This document shows positions 5,484 to 5,605 of a stretch of DNA of 5,605 nt, piece by piece. The DNA is taken from assembly GCA_017424665.1 (NCBI GenBank), contig JAFOYK010000002.1, forward strand, positions 1 through 5,605. The letters run 5' to 3'. Every line of letters begins with the position of its first letter. Within the stretch, counting starts at the first letter, position 1. The DNA comes from Oscillospiraceae bacterium. GTDB taxonomy: Bacteria > Bacillota > Clostridia > Oscillospirales > Ruminococcaceae. The notes under the pieces are model-generated. The model did not search any database. It had not been told where the DNA came from and worked only from the letters and a program-made list of their open reading frames with translations. A program made the position numbers and the translations under genes.

Positions 5484-5524
5484 TCATAAAAAATACCGCC
5501 GGACTTTGTCCGACGGTATTTTTT
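5484..5524 (-). terminator. strong intrinsic terminator of an upstream minus-strand transcript
   Basis: Minus-strand RNA forms a 13-bp stem (AAUACCGUCGGAC with GUCCGGCGGUAUU, one G-U wobble) around an AAA loop, followed by UUUU. On the plus strand the same wobble becomes a C-A mismatch, so the minus direction is favoured, although flanking A and T runs could make it work both ways. It isolates the protease gene from whatever lies beyond the right edge. Confidence 0.85.
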
Positions 5525-5541
5525 GGCGGAGAAGGAGGGAC
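5524..5541 (-). other. tRNA 3'-end-like fragment (acceptor strand plus CCA)
   Basis: The minus strand reads GTCCCTCCTTCTCCGCCA, which has the form of a T-stem 3' strand, a seven-base acceptor strand, a discriminator base and CCA, as in tRNA-Ser-type ends. Upstream, where GGTTCAA of the T-arm is expected, the sequence is A-rich (GCGAAAAAAG), and no anticodon arm is recognisable in the remaining 64 bases. It is therefore not an intact tRNA gene. It could be a remnant of integration at a tRNA gene, a dispersed repeat, or coincidence. A terminator follows immediately. Confidence 0.4.
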
Positions 5542-5605
5542 TTTTTTCGCGTCGCTCCGCTCCTTGAAGCACTTAAAAATGCTCCACAGGACCGTTTTTT
5601 GTCGC
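5542..5605. other. right-edge non-coding segment with weak hairpin
   Basis: No supported gene. A weak stem-loop lies at 5575-5600: AAAAATGCTCC, ACA loop, GGACCGTTTTT on the plus strand, with one G-T wobble and one mismatch, and a T run afterwards. A short tandem GCTCC duplication lies near 5555-5563. Reading frames are open on the minus strand here but run straight through the terminator and have no recognisable protein features. Confidence 0.35.

Larger units (their letters stand above)
5362..5487. other. AT-rich intergenic leader of the protease-tadA unit
   Basis: No reading frame with a convincing start or known motif is seen. It contains the candidate extended -10 and, at 5409-5423, an inverted repeat (GGTTTT, ATT spacer, AAAACC on the minus strand) just upstream of it that could be an operator or a chance AT-rich palindrome. 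A small GC island at 5474-5480 stands out in otherwise A/T sequence but has no assigned role. Confidence 0.5.

Noticed and set aside
5456..5605. Open frame on the minus strand entering from the right edge
   Set aside because: It passes through the tRNA-like fragment and both arms of the strong terminator, and the translation has no recognisable features, so it is most likely spurious read-through.
1..5605. CRISPR array, insertion sequence or toxin-antitoxin pair
   Set aside because: No regularly spaced repeats, transposase motifs, terminal inverted repeats or small overlapping gene pair of that type were seen on either strand.

Overview
All recognisable genes lie on the minus strand, so they read from right to left. 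The window looks like a moderately AT-leaning member of the Bacillota, most likely an anaerobic Clostridia-type organism. Supporting signs are strong GGAGG-type ribosome binding sites before nearly every gene, a TTG start, U-rich intrinsic terminators, a sigma-A-like promoter in an AT-rich intergenic stretch, and Rnf-family genes. This placement is inferred from style and gene content; no marker gene settles it.

Layout from right to left. 5605-5362 is non-coding: a fragment resembling a tRNA 3' end, a strong terminator closing an upstream transcript, and a short AT-rich leader. Next is a two-gene unit: a CPBP/CAAX-type membrane glutamic protease (5361-4303, TTG start) and tadA, the tRNA adenosine deaminase (4284-3811), whose last codons form part of its own terminator. 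A 339-base gap (3810-3472) holds two further terminator-like hairpins, a set of three repeated half-sites, and a near-consensus promoter. The second unit begins with rpe (3471-2812) and continues through an RnfC-like protein (2784-1738), an RnfD-like protein (1741-554) and an RnfE-like protein (557 to the left edge, incomplete). Spacing is 27 nt between rpe and rnfC, followed by two ATGA stop/start overlaps, so these four genes are probably co-transcribed.

The most interesting content is the Rnf-like set. Overall family membership is clear, but features that carry redox cofactors in canonical Rnf/Nqr complexes appear altered. The RnfC-like protein lacks the N-terminal barrel-sandwich domain and the glycine-rich FMN/NADH loop, while keeping both four-cysteine [4Fe-4S] motifs. 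The RnfD-like protein has S-P-A-Y where the covalent-FMN motif S-G-A-T is expected. The RnfE-like protein lacks both conserved membrane cysteines. The flavoprotein RnfG is not encoded between RnfD and RnfE. Together these suggest a divergent, possibly NADH-independent and flavin-poor Rnf-derived membrane complex fed through ferredoxin-like clusters. The comparisons were made against family consensus recalled from memory and need formal alignment. The remaining subunits, if any, lie beyond the left edge.
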